This document shows positions 16,813 through 26,319 of a stretch of 59,679 bases of DNA, piece by piece. Each line of letters starts with the position of its first letter. Positions within the stretch are counted from its first letter, which is position 1. The DNA lies in contig NZ_LGQW01000015.1 of assembly GCF_003116035.1 (NCBI RefSeq), positions 4,905,762-4,965,440 on the forward strand, given 5' to 3'. The notes beneath the pieces were generated by a model, which saw nothing but the letters and a program-made list of their open reading frames with translations, had not been told where the DNA came from and ran no database searches. The translations under genes and the position numbers were made by a program. Origin of the DNA: Azospirillum sp. TSH64 (GTDB lineage Bacteria; Pseudomonadota; Alphaproteobacteria; Azospirillales; Azospirillaceae).

Positions 16813-19601
16813 CCCCCGCCCCAGCCGTCTCGCTGTCGGGCGTGCGGCACCGCTATGGCGGGACGGTGGCGCTGGCGGACGCCTCGCTGGACATCGCTCC
16901 CGGCACCAGCGTCGCGGTCATCGGCCCGGACGGCGTCGGCAAATCGACCCTGCTCGGCCTGATCTCCACGGCGAAGAAGATCCAGCAGGGCAGCGTCCGT
17001 GTGCTGGGCACCGACGTTTCCGACCGCCATGGCCGCGCCGCCCTCCAGCCGCGCATCGCCTACATGCCGCAAGGGCTCGGCCGCAACCTCTACGCCGACC
17101 TCAGCGTCGCCGAGAATCTCCAGTTCTTCGGCCGCCTCTTCGGCCTCGACGCCGCCGAGCGCCGGCGCCGCATCGCCGACCTCTTGGAGTCCACTGGTCT
17201 CGCCCCCTTCCCCGACCGTCCGGCCGGCAAGCTGTCGGGCGGCATGAAACAGAAGCTCGGCCTGTGCTGCGCCCTGCTGCACGACCCCGACCTGCTGATC
17301 CTCGACGAGCCGACGACCGGCGTCGATCCGCTGTCCCGCCGGCAGTTCTGGGACCTGATCGCCCGCATCCGCGCCGGCCGCCCCGGCATGACCGTGCTGG
17401 TCGCCACCTCCTACATGGACGAGGCGGAGCGCTTCGACCAAGTCGTCATGATGAACGCCGGCCGCCTGCTCGCCCACGACACCCCGGCGGCGGTGAAGGC
17501 GCGCACCGGCGCCGCCGATCTGGAGGAGGCCTTCGTCGCCCTGCTGCCGGAGGACGCCAAACGCGGCCACCAGCGCCTGACCGTCCCGCCCCGCCCGCCC
17601 GAGCCGGCCGGCGCCGAACCCGCCATCGAGGCCATCGGCCTGACCCGCCGCTTCGGCGACTTCACCGCGGTGTCGGACATCAGCTTCCGCATCGGCCGCG
17701 GCGAGATCTTCGGCTTTTTGGGATCCAACGGCTGCGGCAAGACCACGACGATGAAGATGCTGACCGGCCTCTTGCCCGCCAGCGCCGGGGAGGCGCGGCT
17801 GTTCGGCCGGCCGGTGGACGCCACCGATCTGGAGAGCCGCCGCCGCGTCGGCTACATGGCGCAGGCCTTCTCGCTCTATGGCGAGTTGACGGTGCGCCAG
17901 AACCTCGACCTGCACGCCCGCCTGTTCGACCTGCCCGACGCCGACACCCGGCTGGCGGCACTGGTGGAGCGGTTCGGCCTGTCGCCCTACATCGACGCGG
18001 TGGCCGACCGGCTGCCCTTGGGCGTGCGGCAGCGGCTGTCGCTGGCCGTCGCCATCCTGCATGAACCGGAGCTGCTGATCCTCGACGAGCCGACCTCCGG
18101 TGTCGATCCGGTGGCGCGCGACCAGTTCTGGCGCGACCTGATCGCGCTGTCGCGCGAGCAGGGGGTGACGATCTTCGTCTCCACCCACTTCATGAACGAG
18201 GCGGCGCGTTGCGACCGGGTGGCCTTCATGAACGCCGGCCGCGTCATCGCCGCCGGCCCGCCCGACGAGCTGCGCCGCCAGCAGCGGGCCGACAGCCTGG
18301 ACGACGCCTTCATCGGGTTCATGGAGCAGGCGGAGGGCGCCCCCCCTCTCAACCATCCTATTCCCCCTCTCCCCCCCGGGGAGAGGGTCGGGGTGAGGGG
18401 GATGCACAGCGAGGATTCTCGGGAAAGGGCCGTCGCGCCACCCCCTCACCCTAACCCTCTCCCCGGGGGGGAGAGGGGATATTCCACCCGCCGCCTGCTC
18501 GCCTACGCCTGGCGTGAAACCCTTGAACTGCGCCGCGATCCCGTCCGCCTGACCGTCGCCCTGCTCGGCACCGTCCTCCTCATGCTGGTCTTCGGCTACG
18601 GCATCACCATGGATGTCGAGAACCTGACCTTCGCCGTCCTCGACCACGACAGCTCGCCCGAAAGCCGCGCCTACATCGAGCAGTTCGACGGCTCGCGCAG
18701 CTTCCGCACCACCCCGCCGGCCGTGGACGCCCGCGACTTGGCACTCCGCCTTCAACGCGGCGAGGCATCGCTGACCATCGAGATCCCCGAAGGCTTCGGC
18801 CGCGATCTGCGCCGTGGCCGCATCCCGGAGGTGGCGGTGCGCATCGACGGCGCCATGCCCTTCCGGGCCGAGACCATCCAGGGCTACGTCGCCGGCCTGC
18901 ACCAGCGCTTCATCCAGGATGCCGCCCTCGCTTCCGGCGTCACCCTGCCCGCCTCCCCCGCGACGCTGGAGATGCGTTACCGGTACAACCAAGCCTTCCG
19001 CAGCCTCGACGCCATGGTCCCCAGCACCATCGGCCTGCTGCTGGTCTTCATCCCCGCCATCCTCGCCGCCCTCGGCGTGGTGCGGGAAAAGGAACTGGGC
19101 TCGATCACCAACCTCTACGTCACGCCGGTGACCCGGCTGGAATTCCTGCTGGGCAAGCAGCTGCCCTATATCGGGCTCGCCGCCTTCAACCTGCTGCTGA
19201 TGGTGGTCATGGCCGTCACCCTGTTCGGCGTGCCGGTGAAGGGCAGCCTGACCGGGCTGTTGCTCGGCGGGCTGGTCTATGTGGTGGCGACCACGGCGCT
19301 CGGCCTGCTGATCTCCGTCTTCACCGCGACCCAGACGGCGGCGGTGTTCGGCACCGCCATCGTCACCATGCTGCCGGCCACCCAATTCTCCGGCATGCTG
19401 CAACCGGTCGCGACGCTGGAAGGCGGGGCGTGGCTGTTCGGCACGCTGTTCCCCACCACCCATTTCCTGAAAATCTCCGTTGGCGCCTTCACCAAGGGCC
19501 TCGCCCTGCCCGAGCTTCTCCCCTTCATCCTGGCGACCGCCGCCTTCATCCCGGTCTTCCTGGCGCTCGGCGTCGCCTTCCTGCCGAAACAGGAGCGCTG
19601 A
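16809..19601 (+). CDS. rbbA: RbbA-like ABC transporter, two ATPase domains fused to an ABC-2 permease
   Basis: A 930-residue fusion. ATPase 1 has Walker A GPDGVGKST, signature LSGGMKQKLGL and LLILDEPTTGVDP. ATPase 2 (from about 270) has GSNGCGKTT, a degenerate signature (PLGVRQRLSL) and LLILDEPTSGVDP. The ABC-2 permease from about 565 has roughly six helices after RETLELRRDPVRL. Residues about 511-559, between the ATPases and the permease, are encoded by a palindromic repeat copy and are not part of the family. The ATG overlaps the HlyD stop. Architecture and order match the E. coli yhiI-rbbA-yhhJ export operon. The substrate is unknown. Confidence 0.9.
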   Translation: MTPAPAVSLSGVRHRYGGTVALADASLDIAPGTSVAVIGPDGVGKSTLLGLISTAKKIQQGSVRVLGTDVSDRHGRAALQPRIAYMPQGLGRNLYADLSVAENLQFFGRLFGLDAAERRRRIADLLESTGLAPFPDRPAGKLSGGMKQKLGLCCALLHDPDLLILDEPTTGVDPLSRRQFWDLIARIRAGRPGMTVLVATSYMDEAERFDQVVMMNAGRLLAHDTPAAVKARTGAADLEEAFVALLPEDAKRGHQRLTVPPRPPEPAGAEPAIEAIGLTRRFGDFTAVSDISFRIGRGEIFGFLGSNGCGKTTTMKMLTGLLPASAGEARLFGRPVDATDLESRRRVGYMAQAFSLYGELTVRQNLDLHARLFDLPDADTRLAALVERFGLSPYIDAVADRLPLGVRQRLSLAVAILHEPELLILDEPTSGVDPVARDQFWRDLIALSREQGVTIFVSTHFMNEAARCDRVAFMNAGRVIAAGPPDELRRQQRADSLDDAFIGFMEQAEGAPPLNHPIPPLPPGERVGVRGMHSEDSRERAVAPPPHPNPLPGGERGYSTRRLLAYAWRETLELRRDPVRLTVALLGTVLLMLVFGYGITMDVENLTFAVLDHDSSPESRAYIEQFDGSRSFRTTPPAVDARDLALRLQRGEASLTIEIPEGFGRDLRRGRIPEVAVRIDGAMPFRAETIQGYVAGLHQRFIQDAALASGVTLPASPATLEMRYRYNQAFRSLDAMVPSTIGLLLVFIPAILAALGVVREKELGSITNLYVTPVTRLEFLLGKQLPYIGLAAFNLLLMVVMAVTLFGVPVKGSLTGLLLGGLVYVVATTALGLLISVFTATQTAAVFGTAIVTMLPATQFSGMLQPVATLEGGAWLFGTLFPTTHFLKISVGAFTKGLALPELLPFILATAAFIPVFLALGVAFLPKQER
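18359..18485. repeat. palindromic repeat element, copy B, inside the RbbA-like gene
   Basis: A 127-bp element: left arm 18359-18401, a 39-base centre, right arm 18441-18485. The arms are inverted copies of one another (TATTCCCCCTCTCC... against ...GGAGAGGGGATATTCC), matching copy A. It is read through in frame between the second ATPase domain and the permease. Confidence 0.9.
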
Positions 19602-19604
19602 GCC

Positions 19605-20732
19605 ATGCGGCACTTCCTCCGCAACAGCCTGACACTGGCGCGCAAGGAGTGGATCAGTCTCCTGCGCGACGTCTTCATGCTGGGCTTCGTCGTCTATTCC
19701 TTCACTTTCTCCGTCTACAGCCAAGCGACCGGCATCTCGCACGAGCTGCGCAACGCCGCCATCGCCATCGTCGACGAGGACCGCTCGACCCTGTCGCAGC
19801 GTCTGGCCTCCAGCTTCCATGGGCCGGAGTTCCAGACCCCGGCGACGATCGGCCATGCCGAGGTCGATCCGGCGATGGATTCCGCCCGCTACACCTTCGT
19901 CCTCGACATCCCGCCCGATTTCGAGGCCGACGTGCTGGCCGGCCGCAGCCCGGTGATCCAGCTGCTGATCGACGCCACCGCGATGATGCAAGCCGGCATC
20001 GGCGCCGGCACCATCCAGGGCATCGTCGACGACGAGGTCGGCCGCTTCGTCCGCCGCGAGGCCGACGGCAGCGCCGCCCCGGTCAGCCTGCAAGTCCGCG
20101 TCGCCTACAACGAGGCGCTGGATACGAAATGGTTCACCGGCACCATGTCGGTGGTCAGCAACATCACCATGCTGGCGGTGCTGCTGGCCGGCGCCGCCCT
20201 GATCCGCGAGCGCGAACACGGCACGCTGGAGCATCTGCTGGTGATGCCGGTCCGTCCGGCCGAGATCATGGCCGCCAAGGTGCTGGCCAACGGTGCGGTG
20301 ATCCTGGGTCTGACGCTGGTGGCGCTCTATGCCGTGCTGCGCGGCCTCTTGTCGGTGCCGCTGGCCGGATCGGTCCCGCTGTTTTTGGCCGGGACGGCGC
20401 TCTACCTGTTCTTCGCGACCGCGCTCGGCATCTTTCTCGGCACGGTGGCGCGCTCGATGCCGCAGCTGGGGCTGCTGTTCATCCTGATCGTGCTGCCGAT
20501 GAACATGCTGTCCGGCGGCTTCACCCCGCTGGAAAGCGAGCCGGAGTGGCTGCAACTGGCAATGCAGCTGTCACCCTCGACCCATTTCGTCGCCTTCGCC
20601 CAGGCGATCCTGTTCCGCGGGGCGGGGTTCGACGTGGTGTGGCCGCGCTTCGCCGCGACGGCCGGGATCGGTGCCCTGTTCTTCGCCTGGAGCTTGGCCC
20701 GGTTCCGGCGCCATCTGGCGAGTTTCAGATAA
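19605..20732 (+). CDS. yhhJ: ABC-2 type permease (YhhJ-like)
   Basis: A 375-residue inner-membrane permease. Helix 1 follows the conserved LTLARKEWISLLRDVFMLG. A large extracytoplasmic domain covers about 40-175, and five helices follow. The family segment IREREHGTLEHLLVMPVRPAEIM is intact, as is the LPMNMLSGGFTPLES loop. It starts three bases after the RbbA-like stop and completes an HlyD/ATPase-permease/permease exporter. A bidirectional terminator follows. Confidence 0.92.
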   Translation: MRHFLRNSLTLARKEWISLLRDVFMLGFVVYSFTFSVYSQATGISHELRNAAIAIVDEDRSTLSQRLASSFHGPEFQTPATIGHAEVDPAMDSARYTFVLDIPPDFEADVLAGRSPVIQLLIDATAMMQAGIGAGTIQGIVDDEVGRFVRREADGSAAPVSLQVRVAYNEALDTKWFTGTMSVVSNITMLAVLLAGAALIREREHGTLEHLLVMPVRPAEIMAAKVLANGAVILGLTLVALYAVLRGLLSVPLAGSVPLFLAGTALYLFFATALGIFLGTVARSMPQLGLLFILIVLPMNMLSGGFTPLESEPEWLQLAMQLSPSTHFVAFAQAILFRGAGFDVVWPRFAATAGIGALFFAWSLARFRRHLASFR

Positions 20733-20738
20733 AACGAA

Positions 20739-20768
20739 GAAAGGCGCCGTCAGCCGACGGCGCCTTTC
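20739..20768. terminator. bidirectional rho-independent terminator
   Basis: A 13-bp perfect stem (GAAAGGCGCCGTC with its complement, loop AGCC) lies between the convergent exporter operon and the phosphomannomutase gene. The minus-strand side is followed by TTCGTTTT, so it best fits termination of the minus-strand transcript but could serve both. Confidence 0.82.
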
Positions 20769-20782
20769 TCCAATCGCTCGGA

Positions 20783-22183
20783 TCAGTGCGACCCGCCGCC
20801 CTCGAAGGACGGTGCCGCCAGCCCCGAGGCCACCAGCTGCTCGATCAGCGCGCCCTTCAGCCGCTCCAGCCCTTCCGTGCTGTAGGACTCGGCACGCGCC
20901 ACCAGCACGTCCTGGGTGTTGGACGCGCGCAGCAGCCACCAGCCGTCGTCGGTCGTCACGCGGACGCCGTCGATGTCGTTGACCTTGGCGCCCGACGCCT
21001 TGACACGGCCCTTGACCTCCTCGACCACGGCGAACTTGCGTTCCTCGTCGATCTGGAAGCGGGTCTCCGGCGTGTTGACCATGTCCGGCAGCCCGTCGCG
21101 CAGGGCCGCCAGCGTGGTGTCCAGCTTGCTGACCAGCCCGGCCAGACGGACGCCGCAATAGAGCGCGTCGTCGAAGCCGTACCACTTGTCGGCGAAGAAG
21201 ATGTGGCCCGACATCTCGCCGGCCAGCGGCGAGCCGGTCTCGGCCATCTTGGCCTTCAGCAGCGAGTGGCCGGTCTTCCACATCAGCGGGTTGCCGCCAT
21301 GCTTGGCGATCTCGTCGAACAGGGCCTGGCTGGCCTTGACGTCGGCGATGATGGTGGCGCCCGGATGGCTCTTCAGCACGTCGGCGGCATAGAGTGCCAC
21401 CAGCTGGTCGCCCCACACCACCCGGCCCTTGTGGTCGATGGCGCCGATGCGGTCGCCGTCGCCGTCGAAGCCGATGCCGATGTCGCAGCCATGCTCCGCC
21501 ACCGCCTTCTTCAGGTCGACCAGATTGGCCTCGACCGTCGGGTCCGGGTGGTGGTTGGGGAAGTTGCCGTCGATGTCGTCGAACAGCAGGACATGCGTGC
21601 CCGGCAGCTTGGCGGTCAGGCGGCGCAGGATCTCGCCCGACGCGCCGTTGCCGGCGTCCCAGGCGATCTTCAGGTCGCGCGTGCCGTCATAGTCCTTCAG
21701 CAGGCGGGCGACATACTCGTCCTGGACGTCGATCTTCTCAGACGAGCCCTGGCCCTGCTCCCAGTCGGCCTTGGCCGCCATGGTGCCGAGTTCCAGGATC
21801 TGCTGGCCATAGACCGGACCCTTGCCCAGCATCATCTTGATGCCGTTGTAGTCCGGCGGGTTGTGCGAGCCGGTGATCATGATGCCGGCCGCCGCCTCGC
21901 GGTCGCGGGTGGCGAAATACAGCATCGGCGTGGGGCCGAGCCCGATGCGCAGGACATGCAGGCCGGTGGAAACCAGCCCCTCGACCAGCGCCTCCTCCAG
22001 TTCCGGCGAGGACAGACGGCCGTCATAGCCGACGCAGACCGTCTTGCCGCCCTTGCGCACCACCACGGTGCCGAAGGAGCGGCCGACCGCGCGGGCGTCC
22101 GCCGGGGTCAGCGTCTTGCCGACGATGCCGCGGATGTCGTACTCGCGCAGCACCGTGGGGTGGAAGGTATGGGCTTCGCTCAT
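20783..22183 (-). CDS. manB: phosphomannomutase / phosphoglucomutase
   Basis: A 466-residue alpha-D-phosphohexomutase of the AlgC/ManB group. It interconverts mannose or glucose 6-phosphate and 1-phosphate for polysaccharide precursors. The four signature sites are visible: phosphoserine loop TGSHNPPDYNG, metal loop DGDGDRIGAI, sugar loop GEMSGHIFF and phosphate loop RASNTQDVLVARAES. Length and domain order are normal. With ugd and galU on the same strand it forms a sugar-nucleotide supply cluster, although the gap to ugd (39 bases) shows no special control. Confidence 0.92.
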   Translation of the reverse strand: MSEAHTFHPTVLREYDIRGIVGKTLTPADARAVGRSFGTVVVRKGGKTVCVGYDGRLSSPELEEALVEGLVSTGLHVLRIGLGPTPMLYFATRDREAAAGIMITGSHNPPDYNGIKMMLGKGPVYGQQILELGTMAAKADWEQGQGSSEKIDVQDEYVARLLKDYDGTRDLKIAWDAGNGASGEILRRLTAKLPGTHVLLFDDIDGNFPNHHPDPTVEANLVDLKKAVAEHGCDIGIGFDGDGDRIGAIDHKGRVVWGDQLVALYAADVLKSHPGATIIADVKASQALFDEIAKHGGNPLMWKTGHSLLKAKMAETGSPLAGEMSGHIFFADKWYGFDDALYCGVRLAGLVSKLDTTLAALRDGLPDMVNTPETRFQIDEERKFAVVEEVKGRVKASGAKVNDIDGVRVTTDDGWWLLRASNTQDVLVARAESYSTEGLERLKGALIEQLVASGLAAPSFEGGGSH

Positions 22184-22222
22184 CGTCTCGTTAGTCCTCT
22201 GTTGGACGCCGTCTTTGGACCG

Positions 22223-23554
22223 TCAGCCACGGTCCATCCCGCCGGCCGGCGACGGCCGGCCGATGGAGGTATAGGTGAAGCCGGCCTTCGCCATGTCCTC
22301 GGGGTTGTAGATGTTGCGCAGGTCGATCATCACCGGCCGCTTCAGCATCGACTTGACCCGACGCAGGTCGAGCGCACGGAATTCGTTCCACTCCGTGAGA
22401 ATAGCGACGCAATCGGCCCCTTCCAAGGTGCCGTACGCATCCTTCGCCCATTCCACGCCGGGAAGCAGCTTTTCGGCCTCGTACATCGCCGCCGGATCGA
22501 AGGCGCGCACATGGGCCCCCGCCGCCTGGAGCGCCGGGACGATGTCGAGCGACGGGCTGTCGCGCATGTCGTCGGTGTTCGGCTTGAAGGCGACACCCAG
22601 CACCGCGACGGTCTTGCCGTCCACCGACCCGCCGCAGGCGGCGATGATGCGCTCAGCCATCTGCTTCTTGCGCTTGTCGTTGATGTCGACGACCGTCTCG
22701 ATGATGCGCAGCGGGCTGCCGACCTGCTGGGCGGTGCGGACCAGCGCCAGCGTGTCCTTCGGGAAGCAGGAGCCGCCATAGCCCGGACCGGGGTGCAGGA
22801 ACTTCTTGCCGATGCGGCCGTCCAGCCCGATGCCGCGCGCCACGTCATGGACGTTGGCGCCGACCTTCTCGCAGAGATCGGCGATCTCGTTGATGAAGGT
22901 GATCTTGGCGGCCAGGAAGGTGTTGGCGGCGTATTTGGTCAGCTCCGCCGTCTCCAGCGAGGTCACCACGATCGGCGTCTCGATCAGGTAGAGCGGCCGG
23001 TAGAGCCGGCGCATCACCTCGCCCGCACGGTCCGAGGTGGCGCCGATGACGACGCGGTCCGGCCGCATGAAGTCGCCGATGGCCGAGCCTTCGCGCAGGA
23101 ATTCCGGGTTGGAGGCGACGTCGAACTCGGCCTCGGGGCGGACGCGGCGGATGATCGCCTCGACCTCGCGGCCGGTGCCGACCGGGACCGTCGATTTCGT
23201 CACCACCACCGTGTAGTGGTCGAGATGCTGGGCGATCTCCTCGGCGGCGCCATAGACGTAGGACAGGTCGGCGTGGCCGTCGCCGCGGCGCGACGGGGTG
23301 CCGACCGCGATGAACACGGCGTCGACGCCCTGCATCGCCTCCTTCAAATCCAGGGTGAAGGACAGGCGGCCGGCGGCGACGTTGCGGGCGACGAGGTCGT
23401 CCAGGCCGGGCTCGTAGATCGGAATCTCGCCGTTCTTCAGCCGCTCGATCTTGCCGGCGTCCTTGTCGACGCAGGTGACGTGCACGCCGAATTCGGAAAA
23501 GCAGGCGCCGGAGACCAGGCCGACATAGCCCGTGCCGATCATCGCAATGCGCAT
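22223..23554 (-). CDS. ugd: UDP-glucose 6-dehydrogenase
   Basis: A 443-residue NAD-dependent dehydrogenase that oxidises UDP-glucose to UDP-glucuronate. The N-terminal Rossmann motif is MIGTGYVGLVSGACFSEFG. The catalytic Cys is in GYGGSCFPKD near residue 260. The C-terminal UDP-binding domain (AVLGVAFKPNTDDMRDSPS) is intact. A GAGGGGG ribosome site precedes the ATG. Its substrate is the product of GalU, encoded just upstream on the same strand, so the two act in sequence for exopolysaccharide or lipopolysaccharide. Confidence 0.95.
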   Translation of the reverse strand: MRIAMIGTGYVGLVSGACFSEFGVHVTCVDKDAGKIERLKNGEIPIYEPGLDDLVARNVAAGRLSFTLDLKEAMQGVDAVFIAVGTPSRRGDGHADLSYVYGAAEEIAQHLDHYTVVVTKSTVPVGTGREVEAIIRRVRPEAEFDVASNPEFLREGSAIGDFMRPDRVVIGATSDRAGEVMRRLYRPLYLIETPIVVTSLETAELTKYAANTFLAAKITFINEIADLCEKVGANVHDVARGIGLDGRIGKKFLHPGPGYGGSCFPKDTLALVRTAQQVGSPLRIIETVVDINDKRKKQMAERIIAACGGSVDGKTVAVLGVAFKPNTDDMRDSPSLDIVPALQAAGAHVRAFDPAAMYEAEKLLPGVEWAKDAYGTLEGADCVAILTEWNEFRALDLRRVKSMLKRPVMIDLRNIYNPEDMAKAGFTYTSIGRPSPAGGMDRG

Positions 23555-23694
23555 CGCGTCCCCCTCATGTCCTTGAAAAAAGGAAAACCTGTATGTTTCG
23601 GGATGCCCTGGCGGATCTCCGCCGCGAGGCGTTCCTCACGGCCGGCCTTTTCGTTTCCGGCCGGCTCTTCTTGAAATGCAGTCCAAACGCATGC

Positions 23695-23730
23695 GCCCGC
23701 CCCCGTCCGGATCAGGGGACGGGGGCGGGC
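23695..23730 (-). terminator. terminator of galU
   Basis: A 14-bp perfect stem (GCCCGCCCCCGTCC with its complement) and an 8-base loop lie 27 bases past the galU stop and upstream of ugd. Only a modest U-rich run follows on the minus strand. If used, ugd must have its own promoter in the remaining 140 bases, which also hold a smaller GCCGGCC hairpin at 23641-23665. Confidence 0.7.
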
Positions 23731-23756
23731 ACCGCGTCAGGCGTGCTGCCCGTCGG

Positions 23757-24626
23757 TCAGCAATATTTACGCAGCATGGCACGCACCTTGTCGGCCATGT
23801 CCGGCCGGTTCAGCGCGTGGGCGAGCGTCGCCTCGATGAAGCCGACCTTGTCGCCGCAGTCGTAGCGGGTGCCTTCGAAGCGCAGGCCGTGGAACGGCTG
23901 GTTGCCGATCAGGTTGGCCATGGCGTCGGTCAGCTGGATTTCGTTGCCGGCGCCGCGCTGCTGCTTTTCCAGATGGTCGAAGATTTCCGGCTGCAGGATG
24001 TAGCGGCCGATGATCGACAGGGTCGACGGCGCGTCTTCCGGCTTCGGCTTCTCGACGAGGCCGCGGACGGTGGCCAGACGGCCGTCGTCCTTCTCGACGT
24101 CGAGGATGCCGTAGCTGCTGGTCTTTTCGCGCGGAACGTCGACGACGGCGACGACGTTGCCGCCGACCTCCTCGTACGCCTCGACCATCTGCTTCAGGCA
24201 GGGGGTCTTGCCCTGGACGAAGTCGTCGGGCAGCACGATGGCGAACGGGTCGTTGCCGATCAGGGCGCGGGCGCACCAGACGGCATGGCCGAGGCCCAGC
24301 GGAACCTGCTGGCGGGTGTAGAAGCAGCGGCCGGGCGCGATCTCGCTGTGGCGAACCTCTTCCAGCGCGTCGATCTTGCCGCGCTCTTCAAGCGTGCGGT
24401 TCAGTTCGGTGTCGGCATCGAAATGGTCTTCGATGGCACGCTTGGAGCGGCCGGTGACGAAAACGAAATCCTCGATGCCGGCGGCGCGCGCCTCTTCGAC
24501 GGCGTGCTGCAGCAGGGGGCGGTCGACCAGCGGCAGCATCTCTTTCGGGATGGCCTTGGTGGCCGGCAGGAAGCGCGTGCCGAGACCGGCGACCGGGAAC
24601 ACCACCTTGCGCACGGGTTTCCGCAT
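23757..24626 (-). CDS. galU: UTP-glucose-1-phosphate uridylyltransferase
   Basis: A 289-residue GalU-type nucleotidyltransferase making UDP-glucose from glucose 1-phosphate and UTP. Family motifs are the N-terminal FPVAGLGTRFLPATKAIPKE loop, the RPLLQHAVEEA segment, GLGHAVWCAR and the DD/E-containing VLPDDFVQG. Length is normal. The product feeds UDP-glucose dehydrogenase and glucan or LPS glycosyltransferases. The next gene upstream is divergent with a 390-base gap. Confidence 0.95.
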   Translation of the reverse strand: MRKPVRKVVFPVAGLGTRFLPATKAIPKEMLPLVDRPLLQHAVEEARAAGIEDFVFVTGRSKRAIEDHFDADTELNRTLEERGKIDALEEVRHSEIAPGRCFYTRQQVPLGLGHAVWCARALIGNDPFAIVLPDDFVQGKTPCLKQMVEAYEEVGGNVVAVVDVPREKTSSYGILDVEKDDGRLATVRGLVEKPKPEDAPSTLSIIGRYILQPEIFDHLEKQQRGAGNEIQLTDAMANLIGNQPFHGLRFEGTRYDCGDKVGFIEATLAHALNRPDMADKVRAMLRKYC

Positions 24627-25016
24627 TGGACGTCTCTTGTGGTTGAGGCGAAGTCAAATCCATGGTTCCACGGCTGGACCCGACCGCAAGCGAAGCCTGC
24701 GGAAGCACGACCGTGGTTCCGGCTTTCTGCCACGCCTTCCGTCACTGCGCAACAAACCTTCCGAGACCGGGCAAAAGGCTAGTCCTAGAGGCCGAAATCA
24801 AATGAAAACCGGCTGAAACTCCTCAATCAAGCCGATCTTTATCCGTTACGTCCAGGCCGGCACCAAACCTTTCTCATAGGCTGGACCGCTTGAAAAAGCG
24901 GCGGATTCCACCGGCGCGACACCGTGCCGCTGCCTGTACGGCGTCATGGCTTTACAAACGAACTTTCCGTATGACGTTTTGTTGCGAATACTTGCACGAA
25001 GGGGGCGTCCGCCCTC
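24627..25016. other. 390-base intergenic gap between galU and a pseudouridine synthase gene
   Basis: A divergent intergenic region that should contain both promoters. It is less GC-rich than its flanks (for example TTACAAACGAACTTTCCGTA near 24952). A short motif TGGTTCCACGG at 24664 recurs as CGTGGTTCCGG at 24711. No gene, riboswitch-like fold or convincing operator was seen. Confidence 0.5.
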
Positions 25017-25793
25017 ATGGTGCCGGCCATGATCCCCGACTCGCTTACCCCCACTCCCCCGACTCAGGACGAGCCCGCTCCCGGCTCGCTCACCGCGGAC
25101 CAGCTGAGCGCCCGCGTGCTGCACCGGGACGAGCTGTGCTTCGTGATCGACAAGCCGGCCGGTCTGGCCGTCCACAAGGCCGGGCGCATCACCGACCATC
25201 TTGAACTCTACCTGCCCCATCTGGCGGAGCCGGACGGGGAAGCGCCGAAGCTCGCCCACCGGCTCGACCGCGACACCGCCGGCTGCCTGATCCTGGGCCG
25301 CACGCCCTGGGCGCTGAAGCGCCTGGGCCAGATGTTCGCCGCCGGCCATGTCGGGAAGACCTATTGGGCAGTGGCCGAGGGCATCCCGGAGGCCGGGACC
25401 GGCGTGATCGACCTGCCGCTGCTGAAACGGATCGAACCCAAGTCCGCCGCAGGGTTCGGCCGCTCCTCCTGGACGATCCTGCCCGACCCGGCCGGCCAGC
25501 CGGCGGTCACCGACTACCGGGTTCTCGGCACCGGCAACGGCCGCTCCTGGCTGGAGCTTCGCCCGCGCACCGGCCGCACCCACCAGATCCGCGTCCATTG
25601 CGCCGCCATCGGCTGCCCGCTGGTAGGCGAGCCCTTCTACGGTCCCGAGCGCCGGCCGTCCGGCAATCTGCATCTGCTGGCCCGCTCCGTCGCCTTCCGC
25701 ATGGCCTTCGAGTACGCCCCCGTCAGCGCCGTCGCCCCGGCGCCGGAGCATATGCGGGACGCGCTGTCCGCCTGCGGCTGGCACGGCGAGTAA
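25017..25793 (+). CDS. RluA-family pseudouridine synthase
   Basis: A 258-residue RNA pseudouridine synthase of the RluA/RluC/RluD group. The catalytic motif HRLDRDTAGCLIL places the nucleophilic Asp at residue 84. Other family blocks are FVIDKPAGLAVHKAG, GKTYWAVAEG, RPRTGRTHQIRVH and GCPLVGEPFYG. There is no N-terminal S4 domain, as in RluA-like and some TruC-like enzymes. The first 25 residues are a variable Pro/Thr-rich leader; an ATG at 25029 is a possible alternative start. The target base in rRNA or tRNA cannot be decided from the sequence. Confidence 0.9.
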   Translation: MVPAMIPDSLTPTPPTQDEPAPGSLTADQLSARVLHRDELCFVIDKPAGLAVHKAGRITDHLELYLPHLAEPDGEAPKLAHRLDRDTAGCLILGRTPWALKRLGQMFAAGHVGKTYWAVAEGIPEAGTGVIDLPLLKRIEPKSAAGFGRSSWTILPDPAGQPAVTDYRVLGTGNGRSWLELRPRTGRTHQIRVHCAAIGCPLVGEPFYGPERRPSGNLHLLARSVAFRMAFEYAPVSAVAPAPEHMRDALSACGWHGE

Positions 25794-25886
25794 GACGCCG
25801 CCGCGAAAAAGCAGGGGCTTCCGGCGTCTTCGCCGCCTCCCATCTGTTGAAGGGAGCAGGCCCCCACAACCGATGGAGAGCAAGTC

Positions 25887-26159
25887 ATGGGACAGGCGGT
25901 CACGGACAACCGCGCGATGAACCGGTTTGAACTGGCGGTCGGCACCCAGACGGTGTTCGCCAACTACCGCCGCAACGGCCAGACCCTGGTGATTTCCTAT
26001 GTCGAGGCCCCGCCCTCCCTGCGCGGCACCGGGGCCGCCGGCCGCCTGATGGAAGGGGTGGTGGCGACCGCCCGCACCGAGGGGCTGAAGATCGTCCCGC
26101 TGTGCAGCTACGCCGCCCTGTGGATGCGGCGCAACCGGCAGGACGATCTGCTGGCCTGA
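25887..26159 (+). CDS. small GNAT-like N-acetyltransferase (YjdJ type)
   Basis: A 90-residue single-domain protein of the small Gcn5-related acetyltransferase family. The acetyl-CoA loop PPSLRGTGAAGRLMEGVV and the following strand with KIVPLCSYAALWMRRN are typical. Length fits the small family, which lacks the N-terminal half of classical GNATs. A GGAGAGCAAG ribosome site precedes the ATG. The substrate is unknown. The gene stands alone between the pseudouridine synthase and the permease genes. Confidence 0.85.
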   Translation: MGQAVTDNRAMNRFELAVGTQTVFANYRRNGQTLVISYVEAPPSLRGTGAAGRLMEGVVATARTEGLKIVPLCSYAALWMRRNRQDDLLA

Positions 26160-26319
26160 GGCCCGCCGCCCTCCATTGAAGAAATCAATGGAAGCGCTGA
26201 AAACTATCAATTTCCCATGAGAACCATACCCCGTTAGCGTCCGTCCCATGGTTTTCCGACACGTATTTCCACACTGCGGCAAGACCCGTGCAGACGATCG
26301 AAACGAGGGAAGATCCATC

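Noticed and set aside
16653..20555. A 1300-codon open frame on the minus strand
   Set aside because: It is the antisense of the RbbA-like and YhhJ-like genes, which have clear domains and motifs. Its translation is His/Gln/Gly-rich without domains, typical of high-GC antisense frames.
19430..23674. A 1414-codon plus-strand open frame
   Set aside because: It lies out of frame in the exporter genes and antisense to manB and ugd, which carry intact catalytic motifs.
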